Below are positions 7,882-16,119 of a stretch of 64,000 nucleotides of DNA, piece by piece. This DNA is from Flavobacteriales bacterium (GTDB taxonomy: Bacteria > Bacteroidota > Bacteroidia > Flavobacteriales_F > PHOS-HE28). The stretch lies in NCBI GenBank assembly GCA_016712535.1, contig JADJQW010000003.1, forward strand, positions 186,001-250,000. Direction: 5' to 3'. The position numbers and the translations under genes were made by a program. The notes under the pieces are model-generated. The model saw only the letters and a list, made by a program, of their open reading frames with translations, did no database searches and was not told where the DNA came from. Within the stretch, counting starts at the first letter, position 1. Each line of letters begins with the position of its first letter.

Positions 7882-8283
7882 TCATCGTTTCCGCTTGTTT
7901 CCGCGCGGCTCTTGCATCTGCTTGAGCCCCCACTTGCTCATGGCATCGATCACGGGTAGCAAGCTCTCCCCCAGCGGCGTGATGGCGTATTCCACACGCG
8001 GCGGTATCTCCGGGAAGATCGTCCGCGAAAGGAGGCCATCGTTCTCCAACTCGCGCAGTTGGGCCGTCAGCATCTGCTTGCTGATGCCATCGATCGCTCG
8101 CTGAAGCACGCCGAAACGGTTCGCGCCTTTGCGGATCAGATGGATGATCACCGGCTTCCATTTACCCCCGATGAAGCCCACCGTGAAGGTCACCGGGCAC
8201 TGGTCCGGACCGAGTGCGGAACTTTTTTCTGGAATGGCTGCACTCTTCTTTCCCTTTGTAGGCGTTATTACTCCTGTTTTCAT
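7882..8283 (-). CDS. HxlR family winged-helix transcriptional regulator
   Basis: 133 aa. HxlR features: CPVTFTVGFIGGKWKPVIIHLI (with the family Cys29 and GKWK), RFGVLQRAIDGISKQMLTAQLRELENDGLLSR as recognition helices, and PPRVEYAITPLGESL in the wing. Unlike the HxlR protein at 3768, this one keeps the N-terminal Cys-Pro used for redox or aldehyde sensing in characterised members. It has a ~20-residue lysine-rich N-terminal extension. It is divergent from the SnoaL-like gene at 8360 across a 76-bp spacer, so that gene and the MDR oxidoreductase after it are the likely targets. Confidence 0.92.
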   Translation of the reverse strand: MKTGVITPTKGKKSAAIPEKSSALGPDQCPVTFTVGFIGGKWKPVIIHLIRKGANRFGVLQRAIDGISKQMLTAQLRELENDGLLSRTIFPEIPPRVEYAITPLGESLLPVIDAMSKWGLKQMQEPRGNKRKR

Positions 8284-8359
8284 GACTATATCACGATCCA
8301 GTGACTACTTGTGTGGATCGGACCAAGGTAGAAGTTTCGCACCACCGAAAACGATCACC

Positions 8360-9127
8360 ATGACACCCAACGAAACGAAGAACCTGCACCTGGCGCTCGA
8401 CGCCATGGACGACATCCTGATCTGGAAGGACAAGCCCGCCGTGGCCAAGAGCTTCCACGACGATTTCATCCAGCACAACCCATGGGCCAAGGACGGCCGC
8501 GCGCATGTGGAGGAGATGTGCGACTTCAGCTTCGCATGGAAGCCCATCCGCTGGGTGGCACAGGGCGACCTCGTGGCCCATCACTGCGTGTACACCGCCC
8601 CCAATCCGTTAGGCAACCTGCCGCTCGTGGGTGCCGATATCTGGCGCATCGAGAACGGCAAGATCAAGGAGCACTGGGATGCCCTGCAACAGGTGCCCAT
8701 CGAGGTGGCCCGCCACATGACCAACGGAGGTGGCCAGGGCGAACTGGATGTGACGGCCGAACGCGTGGAAGCCAACGTCCGTAACGTCCGCCGCCTCTAC
8801 GACGAGGTGTTCAACGGGGGTAACACGGCACTGCTGAGCGATCTGATCGGCGATACCTACATCCAACACCACCATGGAGTACCTGACGGTCGCGAGGCAT
8901 TGCACGGCTTCCTGCAGCACTTGGGCGGCCTGCGCAACGTGGTGAAACGCACCATCGCCAGCGGGGATCTCGTCTTCGCCCATGTGCACTACCAGCAGGA
9001 GGGATTCACCAACGTCACCATCGACATCTTCCGCCTGGATGCGCAAAGCCGAATCGTGGAGCATTGGGATGTGAGCCAGGACATTGTGCCCTTGGAACAG
9101 GCTGGCAATACGCACCCCCACTTCTGA
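8360..9127 (+). CDS. Tandem SnoaL-like (NTF2-fold) protein
   Basis: 255 aa from ATG 8360, built of two similar halves. Residues ~5-118 (FHDDFIQHNPWAKDGRAHVEEM ... DIWRIENGKIKEHWDALQQVP) and ~138-250 (IGDTYIQHHHGVPDGREALHGFL ... DIFRLDAQSRIVEHWDVSQDI) each show the SnoaL-like pattern of 'Q-H-x-P..G' and a closing 'R....I.EHWD'. This family covers polyketide cyclase-like enzymes and many uncharacterised NTF2-fold proteins; stress-response roles are common in this context but unproven. It is divergent from an HxlR regulator and 3 nt upstream of an MDR oxidoreductase. Confidence 0.85.
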   Translation: MTPNETKNLHLALDAMDDILIWKDKPAVAKSFHDDFIQHNPWAKDGRAHVEEMCDFSFAWKPIRWVAQGDLVAHHCVYTAPNPLGNLPLVGADIWRIENGKIKEHWDALQQVPIEVARHMTNGGGQGELDVTAERVEANVRNVRRLYDEVFNGGNTALLSDLIGDTYIQHHHGVPDGREALHGFLQHLGGLRNVVKRTIASGDLVFAHVHYQQEGFTNVTIDIFRLDAQSRIVEHWDVSQDIVPLEQAGNTHPHF

Positions 9128-9130
9128 ACC

Positions 9131-10078
9131 ATGCACGCACTACGTTACGACCGTTATGGCGGTCCAGAGGTGATGGAGTGGCGTACGCTGCCAGAACCGA
9201 TCCCTGCCGATGGTGAGGTGAGCGTCCGCGTGAAGGCCGCATCCATCAATCCGGTGGACATCAAGGTGCGTCAGGGGGAGATGAAGATCATGACCGGTCG
9301 GCGGATGCCGAAGGGCATGGGCTCCGATGTGGCTGGCATCGTGGAGCGCGTTGGCCCCGGCGTCTCCGAGCTGAAAGCGGGCGATGCGGTCTTCGGCTAC
9401 ATCGGCTTCAGTTCCGCGAACAGCTTCGGCGAGCTCGCCATCGCCAAAGCCGACCTGCTGGTGAAGAAGCCCGAAGGCATCACGTTCGAAGAAGCCTCCT
9501 GCCTTCCCCAAGCCGGTGTAGCCGCCTTGCAAGCGCTGAAGGACAAGGCACATCTGCGCACCGGCCAGCATGTTCTGGTGGTGGGCTGCACCGGCGGCGT
9601 GGGTCAGTTCGTGGTGATGGTGGCCAAGGCGCTGGGTGCGCAGGTGACCGGCATATGCCGCGCCGAGCAAACAGACAGCGCGGCCAAGCTCGGTTGCGAC
9701 CGCATCATCCATTCCACGGACGAAGCGAAGCACCGTGCTCCGAACGGATACGACGTGATCTTCGACACACCGGGAGCACTGCGAACCGCGCAAGCCATGG
9801 CGATGCTCTCCGATAAGGGTGTCTTCCTCGACCTGAACCCGAAACCCGCCAACCTGCTCGGCGCCTTTCTCTTGAACCCGTTCCGCAACCGGAAGCACCG
9901 CCCTCTGATCACCGCTGTGCGCCGCGCCGACCTGCTGGCACTCGCCGACCTCGCGACCCGTGGTGCCCTTCGACCGTTGATCGGTCGTGTGGCGCCCATG
10001 CATAGCGCTGTGCAACTGCTCACAGCCATGGAGCTTGGTGAGCGCAGCGTGGGCAAGACCGTGCTGGTGAACGATTGA
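9131..10078 (+). CDS. Zinc-independent MDR oxidoreductase (quinone oxidoreductase-like)
   Basis: 315 aa. Medium-chain dehydrogenase/reductase layout: N-terminal GroES-like domain (ASINPVDIKVRQG, PKGMGSDVAGIVERVG, LKAGDAVFGYI) and a Rossmann domain with VVGCTGGVGQFVVMVAKALGAQVTG. The catalytic-zinc ligands and structural four-cysteine lobe are absent, placing it with NADPH:quinone reductase-like enzymes. Typical activity is NADPH-dependent reduction of quinones or enones. It starts 3 nt after the SnoaL-like gene and is presumably controlled by the HxlR regulator at 7882. A 90-bp orphan gene tail follows 21 nt after its stop. Confidence 0.9.
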   Translation: MHALRYDRYGGPEVMEWRTLPEPIPADGEVSVRVKAASINPVDIKVRQGEMKIMTGRRMPKGMGSDVAGIVERVGPGVSELKAGDAVFGYIGFSSANSFGELAIAKADLLVKKPEGITFEEASCLPQAGVAALQALKDKAHLRTGQHVLVVGCTGGVGQFVVMVAKALGAQVTGICRAEQTDSAAKLGCDRIIHSTDEAKHRAPNGYDVIFDTPGALRTAQAMAMLSDKGVFLDLNPKPANLLGAFLLNPFRNRKHRPLITAVRRADLLALADLATRGALRPLIGRVAPMHSAVQLLTAMELGERSVGKTVLVND

Positions 10079-10099
10079 GCGCAAGGGACGATCCGATCC

Positions 10100-10189
10100 A
10101 TCCTCGAAGGCTTCGCGTTGGTGTGGATCGACCTGGCGATCTTTCAGAAGATTGGCCGCGCGATCGCGTTCAAGTTGCTCCGCCGCTGA
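10100..10189 (+). pseudogene. Orphan 3' fragment of the F420-reductase-like gene
   Basis: Thirty codons ending in TGA that match the last thirty codons of the gene at 6921-7526 (7437-7526). The first 32 nt are identical; the remaining part has 10 substitutions in 9 codons, 7 of them synonymous (Met to Ile and Gly to Ala are the others). There is no start or upstream homology, so only the C-terminus (ILEGFALVWIDLAIFQ then KIGRAIAFKLLRR) remains. The mainly synonymous differences mean the source was a functional diverged homologue. Confidence 0.88.
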
Positions 10190-10219
10190 AAATCGGATCC
10201 TGAAGAATACCTTGGCGTC

Positions 10220-10837
10220 ATGCACAAGAGCCGATTGGAGGCCTTCAGTGATGGTGTGCTGGCCATCATCATCACCATCATGGTGTTGGCGCTGCAAGTG
10301 CCCAAGGAGCCCACGTGGCAAGCGATCATGGCCCTATGGCCCGTCTTCCTCAGCTACGTGCTGAGCTTCCTGTACGTGGGCATCTATTGGAACAACCATC
10401 ACCACCTCTTCCAAGCGGCGCGCTCGGTCACGGGTGGTGTGCTCTGGGCCAATCTGCACCTCTTGTTCTGGCTTTCCATCCTGCCATTCACCACCGCGTG
10501 GATGGGCGAGAACGAATTCGCGCGGATCCCCATGATGCTCTATGGCACCAACCTCTTGCTCTGTGCCATGGCCTACTACATCCTGCAACTCCAACTCGCC
10601 GTGCACCACGGTCCGCAGAGCGCCTTCACGCAAGCCTTGGGGCGCGATGTGAAAGGCAAGGCCTCGTTGGTCGTGTACGCCATCGGACTGGCCGCGGCGT
10701 GGTGGGTCTCGCCCTGGATCGGTTTCTCGGCCTTTGGTCTCGTGGCCTTCCTCTGGTTGATACCCGACAAGCGCATGGAGCGCGCGTTCAGCCAGCATGC
10801 CGCCACGACCACCAGCCAGCACGAACGCAATTCATGA
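10220..10837 (+). CDS. TMEM175 (DUF1211) family potassium channel-like protein
   Basis: 205 aa. The N-terminus RLEAFSDGVLAIIITIMVL carries the FSDG motif (residues 9-12) in the first helix that defines TMEM175/DUF1211. About six membrane helices follow (roughly 10-28, 38-60, 78-97, 104-123, 150-168, 172-192), including the aromatic/His-rich YWNNHHHLF loop after helix 2. Bacterial members form tetrameric, weakly selective potassium channels. The stop lies 4 nt before the carbonic anhydrase ATG, so the two are likely co-transcribed. A tie between K+ flux and bicarbonate metabolism is only a guess. Confidence 0.88.
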   Translation: MHKSRLEAFSDGVLAIIITIMVLALQVPKEPTWQAIMALWPVFLSYVLSFLYVGIYWNNHHHLFQAARSVTGGVLWANLHLLFWLSILPFTTAWMGENEFARIPMMLYGTNLLLCAMAYYILQLQLAVHHGPQSAFTQALGRDVKGKASLVVYAIGLAAAWWVSPWIGFSAFGLVAFLWLIPDKRMERAFSQHAATTTSQHERNS

Positions 10838-10841
10838 ACGC

Positions 10842-11489
10842 ATGACCACGGACCTCTACAAGCAAGTCTTCGAGAACAACAAGCAATGGGTGGCCGACAA
10901 GCTGTCCGTTGATCCGGCCTATTTCGAAAAGCTGGCCCAAGGGCAACATCCGGAGTTCCTCTACATCGGCTGCAGCGATAGCCGGGTGACCGCAGAAGAC
11001 CTCATGGGCCTGAAGCCCGGCGAGGTCTTCATCCACCGCAACATCGCCAACCAGGTGGTGCCGCTGGATGGCAATGTGAACGCGGTGGTGCAATACGCCG
11101 TTGAGCACCTCAAGGTGAAGCACATCGTGATCTGCGGCCACTACAACTGCGGCGGGGTGAAGGCCGCGTTGGAGCCGAGCGACATGGGCCAGCTGAACAA
11201 CTGGCTGCAGACCTTGCGCGACGTGTACCGCCTGCACATGGCCGAGCTGGATGCCATCACGGATGAGCGTGCACGCTTCGACCGCTTGGTGGAACTGAAC
11301 GTGTTGGAGCAGTGTATGAACGTGATCAAGCTGGACCACGTGCAGAAGCGCTGGTACAAGGAACGCCTGCCCATGATCCACGGCTGGGTCTTCGACGTGC
11401 GCACCGGTCAGTTGAAGGACCTTGGCCTGGACATGGAGAAGGAATTCATGGCCATCCGCAAGGTGTACGACCTGAAGCCTACGGTCTGA
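10842..11489 (+). CDS. Beta-class carbonic anhydrase
   Basis: 215 aa from ATG 10842. The zinc ligands are Cys44 and Asp46 (GCSDSR), His100 and Cys103 (CGHYNCGG), with Arg48 pairing with the Asp, the standard active site of beta-carbonic anhydrases. Reaction: reversible CO2 hydration to bicarbonate, in the cytoplasm. EVFIHRNIANQV and the C-terminal HGWVFDVRTGQLKDL are also typical. Family length is ~210-220 aa, so it looks complete. It follows the TMEM175-like gene by 4 nt and is convergent with the serine hydrolase gene with only 9 nt between stops. Confidence 0.97.
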   Translation: MTTDLYKQVFENNKQWVADKLSVDPAYFEKLAQGQHPEFLYIGCSDSRVTAEDLMGLKPGEVFIHRNIANQVVPLDGNVNAVVQYAVEHLKVKHIVICGHYNCGGVKAALEPSDMGQLNNWLQTLRDVYRLHMAELDAITDERARFDRLVELNVLEQCMNVIKLDHVQKRWYKERLPMIHGWVFDVRTGQLKDLGLDMEKEFMAIRKVYDLKPTV

Positions 11490-11498
11490 CCGGCGGGT

Positions 11499-13316
11499 CT
11501 ATTCGATTATAATCCCTTCGCGCTCCAAGTCCGCGACGATGATCGCCGCATTCGCGTTGTTCGGGTCCATCTGCGCCGCACGCTTGTAGTGGATCAGCGC
11601 CTCGCGCTTGTCGCCGAGCTTCAGGCAGGCCTCGGCGTAGCTGTCGTACACGTTGGAGCTCTTCGGGTAGAGCTTCATGTTGATGAAGAAGAGATCCCGC
11701 GCCTGTTCGACCTTGCCGGTGTTCATCAGCTCGTAGCCGAATACGTTCAATCGCTGTTCGTTCACGGCTTCGTCGTTGGGGTCCGCGGCCAGCAGATCGG
11801 CGTAAGCTTTCAGGGCCGCATCGCGTTGGCCGCGTTGTACCAGTTCGAATGGCACGAACTCGTTGTCCTTCATGCGCGGAAGCGTCGACAGGACTTCGCC
11901 GTCCTCTCCATCGCTCACACGCAGCGTCATGCTGCCGGTGGAGTCCGCCACGAATCGGCGGCGACGCTCGTCCATCCGGCTCACGAACACACCTTCACCG
12001 ATGTGCACCAGCTCGGTGGGCGCTTCGCGCAGCGGCTCGCGGAACAGCTTTCCATTTCGCAGCGCGATGGTGACCATGTTGTCGTTGCCGCCTTTGTAAC
12101 GCCCGGTCAGGGCCGTCAGCGCTGCGGCGTCCATCGGCACCTCCTTGTATTGCGGAATGTACTCCGGCCAGTCATAGGCGCGTGCGATGGACCGCATCAC
12201 CTCGCCCATGAAGGCCGGTTGGTTGGCGTTGATGAGGATCACCGCGCCCTTGCCGTTCTTCAGATGCCCGACGATCTGGCCGCAAAAGCCTTCGTTCCAA
12301 CCGCCATGCTCGAAGTAGCGCTCACCGTTCCGCTCATCGATCATCAACCCGACACCGCCATGTGGTTCCAGCAGTGGTTCGACCATCTGCAGGGCGGTCG
12401 CGCGGAGCAGCACCTTGCCGCTGTCGGTCGCGAGGGTCTTCTGCATGTCGATGACGAAGTGCGCGAGGTCCGTCGCTGTGGTCCACAGGCCATCGGGCGA
12501 GATCTCCGGATACACGTGCCACTTGCCCACGGTCATGGAGCCATCGGGCACGTAGCCGCTAGCCGCGTTATGTGCCTTGCGCTCCGGTAAGGGCTGCTCG
12601 AAGGTGCTGCGCGACATGCCTAGCGGGGCGAGCACCAGGTCGTGCATGTGTTGAGGGATCGCCCCGCCCTTCACATCGAGGATCAGTTGCGAAGCCACGC
12701 AATAGCCGCCGCCGGAGTAGCGCCATGCTGTTCCAGGTATTTGATCAACGACCACAGGCGGTGAGTTCGCGGGTGCTTCACCATTCAAGATGTTGACCAA
12801 CGTGGGCAGTGGGTCCCCGTTGCGATACCCAGCGAAGCCATGCACCGTTGTCCCCGCCACATGGCCCAGCAGGCGCTTCAAGGTCACCTTCTCCGTGGCG
12901 GTGAATGCGTTCTCCGGGACTTTCCACGAGGTGAGCTGGGTGTTCACATCGGCATCAAGTTGCAGTGCGCCTTGCTCCACCAGCTTCAACGCGGCCATGG
13001 CGAATACCGGCTTGCTGATGGACGCGGCCTGGAAGAGCGTGCTGTCCGTGACCGGCTGCTTCGTGATGGTGTCCATCACGCCGTAGCTCTTCACCCAGGC
13101 GATCTTGAAGCTGTCGATCACCGCGATGCTGACGCCGTGCACGCCGTAGTGCTTCATGCGCTCCTCGATGGTCCACAAGCTGTCGCCCTCGATGAACACC
13201 GGGTTGCAGAGCCCGGTCTCCACATGGCGGCGGAGGAACTCGGCGGGGTCGTCGGTGCGGTGGGGTGTCTGGCAGGCCGTGAGCGCCACGATGAGCAGCA
13301 GGATCGGATACTTCAT
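11499..13316 (-). CDS. Serine hydrolase (beta-lactamase/PBP4-like) lipoprotein with C-terminal TPRs
   Basis: 605 aa. A canonical lipobox (LTAC, Cys15) marks it as a lipoprotein. Residues ~45-370 form a class C beta-lactamase/D-aminopeptidase-like domain with SxxK at Ser99-Lys102 (AASISKPV) and a tyrosine motif YSGGGY near residue 209. A later EHGGWNEGF stretch stands where the KTG/HxG box is found. Residues ~400-480 resemble the C-terminal DUF3471-type region, and ~490-600 hold TPR-like helices (YELMNTGKVEQARDLFFINM, YAEACLKLGDKREALIHYKRAA). Likely a periplasmic esterase or peptidase. The substrate is unknown. Confidence 0.88.
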   Translation of the reverse strand: MKYPILLLIVALTACQTPHRTDDPAEFLRRHVETGLCNPVFIEGDSLWTIEERMKHYGVHGVSIAVIDSFKIAWVKSYGVMDTITKQPVTDSTLFQAASISKPVFAMAALKLVEQGALQLDADVNTQLTSWKVPENAFTATEKVTLKRLLGHVAGTTVHGFAGYRNGDPLPTLVNILNGEAPANSPPVVVDQIPGTAWRYSGGGYCVASQLILDVKGGAIPQHMHDLVLAPLGMSRSTFEQPLPERKAHNAASGYVPDGSMTVGKWHVYPEISPDGLWTTATDLAHFVIDMQKTLATDSGKVLLRATALQMVEPLLEPHGGVGLMIDERNGERYFEHGGWNEGFCGQIVGHLKNGKGAVILINANQPAFMGEVMRSIARAYDWPEYIPQYKEVPMDAAALTALTGRYKGGNDNMVTIALRNGKLFREPLREAPTELVHIGEGVFVSRMDERRRRFVADSTGSMTLRVSDGEDGEVLSTLPRMKDNEFVPFELVQRGQRDAALKAYADLLAADPNDEAVNEQRLNVFGYELMNTGKVEQARDLFFINMKLYPKSSNVYDSYAEACLKLGDKREALIHYKRAAQMDPNNANAAIIVADLEREGIIIE

Positions 13317-13383
13317 GGTATCGATGATGGTGCGTAAAGCTCGGGGGAATGGCGCCTCATAGTTGCTGCTTTTGAGCGGCCGT

Positions 13384-14469
13384 TCAGCAAGACAGGGAGA
13401 AAGCAGCGCTCACACGTTCCCTTCCGTTCACCAGTATCTCCACCACATGCTCTCCCGGGTAGTGCTTCCGTGTGCTGAAGTCCACGATGCGCTGGCGTTT
13501 GGTGAACCTGTGCGAGGCGCGTGGTCCAAGTTCGACCTCCTTCAGCTTGAAGACCTTCTTCGAGGTGCCGCCACTTGCTTTGCGGTAGTGGATAGCGTAA
13601 TCGATGATGAGTTGCTGCGCCCGTGCGGCTTCGGAGATCACGGTGAAGGAGAATTCGAGTGCATCGCCGAGCATGATGCGCTTCGATGAAAGCGTGAGAT
13701 CCTCCACGCGGACCTTCACCTTGGTGTCGAACGCGAAGAGCGCGAGCGCTGCAGGGTCGCCGGCCTTGATGAGCGTGCGGCTGGCGTGCTTGGCGATCCA
13801 GGCGGTATGCGGGTGCTTCAGGTCCCACGACCGGAGCACATCGACCATGTAGGCCGGGTGATCCTTGCTGAAGTCGTTCAGGTGGTTGGCCACGGACTTG
13901 CGCACGTACAGCGAATCATCGGCACGCAGTCGTTCAAGGATGGGCGTGGTGAGCTTCGGGTCCTTCAGCACGGCATCCAGCCGGAACGACCATGGCAACC
14001 TCGGCCGGCTTCCCTCGGAGGCCAAACGCCGCACGTGCTCGTTCTCATCCTCGGCCCAGGTGCGCATCACCTTCAACGTACCCTTCACATCGCGGCGGAT
14101 GAACTCGCGCACGGCGAATTCGGAGGATCCGAACGAGGTGAAGTACTTCAGGGCATCAAGCGAGAACGTAGGATCTTCCTGGCCGAACTGACCGACGAAG
14201 TCCGGATAGAGCAGCGCGGTGTAGCCTTTGGGCATGCGCGGTGCCAAGTCCTTGAGCACTTTCACCGCCTTGCGGAAGTCAGTGGGGAGATGGGTGCGCA
14301 GCGTGATACTCGCGTGGCGCATCCTGGCGTTCAGCTCGCGCGCTTCGTTGCCTTGCTGAGCCTCTTTCAAGAAGGTGGCCCGCTTGAACGGCGGATACAC
14401 CGCTTCTGCCTCCTTCGCTAGCCTCGCGAAATAGACGGCATTGAACATCTCCTTGAGCCGCTCGGCCAT
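13384..14469 (-). CDS. DNA alkylation repair protein, AlkD-like
   Basis: 361 aa from ATG 14469. The all-helical HEAT-like repeats match the AlkD/AlkC-type fold: MAERLKEMFNAVYFARLA at the N-terminus, EFAVREFIRRDVKGTLKVMRTWAEDENEHVRRLASEGSRPRLPW, and LYVRKSVANHLNDFSKDHPAYMVDVLRSW. The 'RRLASEG.RPRLPW' and 'V(R)KSVANHLND' blocks are typical of AlkC-like DNA glycosylase relatives that remove alkylated purines. The C-terminal ~90 residues form a beta-rich domain (IMLGDALEFSFTVIS), seen in the longer AlkC-like subgroup. An upstream in-frame ATG at 14496 is less likely. Divergent from the SRPBCC gene. Confidence 0.85.
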   Translation of the reverse strand: MAERLKEMFNAVYFARLAKEAEAVYPPFKRATFLKEAQQGNEARELNARMRHASITLRTHLPTDFRKAVKVLKDLAPRMPKGYTALLYPDFVGQFGQEDPTFSLDALKYFTSFGSSEFAVREFIRRDVKGTLKVMRTWAEDENEHVRRLASEGSRPRLPWSFRLDAVLKDPKLTTPILERLRADDSLYVRKSVANHLNDFSKDHPAYMVDVLRSWDLKHPHTAWIAKHASRTLIKAGDPAALALFAFDTKVKVRVEDLTLSSKRIMLGDALEFSFTVISEAARAQQLIIDYAIHYRKASGGTSKKVFKLKEVELGPRASHRFTKRQRIVDFSTRKHYPGEHVVEILVNGRERVSAAFSLSC

Positions 14470-14589
14470 GCGGCAAAGATCCATGGCATGGTCCACTGTC
14501 CGTTCAACGGACCTGCTCCGCGGAATGGCAGCTGTCCGCTCGAGATTGTCGGGTCAGGAACAGTCACGCGAGTGAATCAAGATAGCTGC

Positions 14590-14621
14590 CCGGTCCCTGG
14601 TTACAAGGCACCGGTCCCTGG
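14590..14621. repeat. Two 11-bp direct repeats with 21-bp period
   Basis: CCGGTCCCTGG occurs at 14590-14600 and 14611-14621, i.e. two helical turns apart, in the 275-bp divergent spacer between the AlkD-like and SRPBCC genes. Position and spacing would suit a tandem operator, but only two copies exist. Confidence 0.45.
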
Positions 14622-14744
14622 GTTCAACCATGCGCGCGCCAACCTGTCAGCCCTTGTTGAGCTTCGTTAACAGAGTGAGCATGAAACTAACCGGGGTGCC
14701 CGGCGTTCTCCTTATGGCACGGTACCTGCCGCGCCGCCCGCATC

Positions 14745-15218
14745 ATGAACATCCAAGACCCCGAAACCAATGTGTTGCGCACCTTGCTGGTCGATGCTCC
14801 TCCGGCAGCGGTGTGGAAGGCACTGACCGATCCGAAATTGGCCCGTCTGTACATGGGCGCGATGCCTTGCTGCGAACTGCGTCCCGGAATGCCGGTGCAG
14901 TGGTTCGTGCGTGAGGAGAGCGGCGACCAGACGCTGGTGGCCAAGGGCACGATCATGGCCGTGCAGCCGACTGAGCGCCTTCGCTACACCACATACAGCC
15001 CGGCGAGCAAATTGCCCGATGAGCCTGCGAGCCATACCACAGTGGATCTTCATCTGATCCCCGATGGCGATGGAACACGCGTTGAGCTTTGGCAGGGTGA
15101 CTTCGCGGGATTGCCCGATGCCGCCCGACGTGCCCGCGAGGCCGGACGCAATTGGGTGGAGCATCTGGTGGGCCTGAAGCGCGTATCCGAGGAAGTTTGG
15201 GAGGCGAAGGCCGCCTGA
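14745..15218 (+). CDS. SRPBCC (AHSA1-like) domain protein
   Basis: 157 aa. The START/Bet v1-like fold of the SRPBCC superfamily is indicated by NVLRTLLVDAPPAAVWKALTDPKLARLYMG at the N-terminus, a central TERLRYTTYSPAS strand, and the C-terminal long helix with REAGRNWVEHLVGLKRVSE (compare 'GW...L..LK..LE' in AHSA1 proteins). Members bind hydrophobic ligands or act as small stress proteins; nothing here defines a ligand. Single gene facing a strong bidirectional terminator. Confidence 0.82.
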   Translation: MNIQDPETNVLRTLLVDAPPAAVWKALTDPKLARLYMGAMPCCELRPGMPVQWFVREESGDQTLVAKGTIMAVQPTERLRYTTYSPASKLPDEPASHTTVDLHLIPDGDGTRVELWQGDFAGLPDAARRAREAGRNWVEHLVGLKRVSEEVWEAKAA

Positions 15219-15234
15219 GGAAGGACAAGAAACG

Positions 15235-15266
15235 GGAGCGCCGGGAGCAATTGCTCCCGGCGCTCC
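15235..15266. terminator. Bidirectional terminator, perfect 32-bp palindrome
   Basis: GGAGCGCCGGGAGCAA is followed immediately by its exact reverse complement, flanked by GAAAC on the left and CTTCATT on the right. It sits between the convergent SRPBCC and TPR genes and can serve both strands. Confidence 0.85.
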
Positions 15267-15281
15267 TTCATTACCGAAGGG

Positions 15282-16068
15282 TCAGAATTCGATGACCGAC
15301 TTGCGCTGCTTGCGCGGCTTCTTCGGATCTCCTCCGCATCCGTCATGCAATAGTTGCGCACCACGAATTGCGCATCCTTGTCGCCCATCTCTGCGCAGCG
15401 CCTGAAATCAGGGCATGCGGCGTTCTTGTCGCGCTTGGCATAATGGCAGTCGGCACGGTAGAAGTAAGCCGTGCGCTTCTCTGGGTCGTCGGATTCGATC
15501 ACGCGCGTGAAGGTGGCGATGGCCGCATCGTATTGCTTGTTCTCGAACTGCAGCACGCCCAGGCTCATCCAGCCGCCGGGGATGTCCGGGTTCAGCCGCA
15601 TGGCTAGCTCGAGGTCGGCGATCCCCGCTTCTTCCTTGAATTGCTCGCCCCGCACCACGCCGCGCAGGAAGAGCGCCTCGGCATGCTCGGCCTTCAGCTT
15701 CGGGGGGCGAGGTCGATGGCGCGGTCGCAATCGCGGACGGCTTCTTTCAGGTTGCCTTGCGTGATGTGAACGGCCGAGCGGCTCACATACAGGCGTGGGT
15801 TGTCGGGGTCGAGCTTCTCGGCTTTGGCGTAGTCCATAAGCGCCCCGTGGAAATTGCGCTGACGCTGCTTGATGTCGCCGCGGAATTTAAGGCCGCCATC
15901 CAGCGACGCATCCTGCTTCAAAGCGCTATCCGCATGCGCCAGGGCGATGTCGAGCGAATCGATCTCATAGGCGGCGCGGGCGGCGAGGAGGTGGTCCTCG
16001 GCGCTGCGCTGCGCAATGAGCGGTGCGTTGAGCAGAAAGAGCAGGGGCAGGGTGCCGATGCGGGTCAT
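15282..16068 (-). pseudogene. Frameshifted TPR-repeat secreted protein
   Basis: From ATG 16068 the protein starts with a signal peptide (LLFLLNAPLIAQ) and TPR-like helices (ALAHADSALKQDASLDGGLKFRG, ALMDYAKAEKLDPDNPRLYVSRS, AVRDCDRAIDLAP), then hits a stop just after a run of six G on the plus strand (15702-15707). One more base there would continue into LKAEHAEALFLRGVVRG and AIADLEL-type TPRs in the next frame. A second shift near 15330-15350 is needed to end at DPKKPRKQRKSVIEF and TGA 15284-15282; otherwise the frame runs into the SRPBCC gene antisense. Either a decaying gene or two assembly errors, the first in a homopolymer. Confidence 0.75.
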
Positions 16069-16119
16069 GCGGTGCATTTGGGTCGGGGCCGGGCGAAGAT
16101 CGTGCAAAAGCAAGGCGAC

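Noticed and set aside
14590..14621. CRISPR-like direct repeats
   Set aside because: Only two 11-bp units with a 10-bp gap, no array and no cas genes.
14605..14640. tRNA-like GGGTTCAACC loop in the AlkD/SRPBCC spacer
   Set aside because: The flanking bases do not form a T-arm stem and no acceptor, D or anticodon arm can be drawn.
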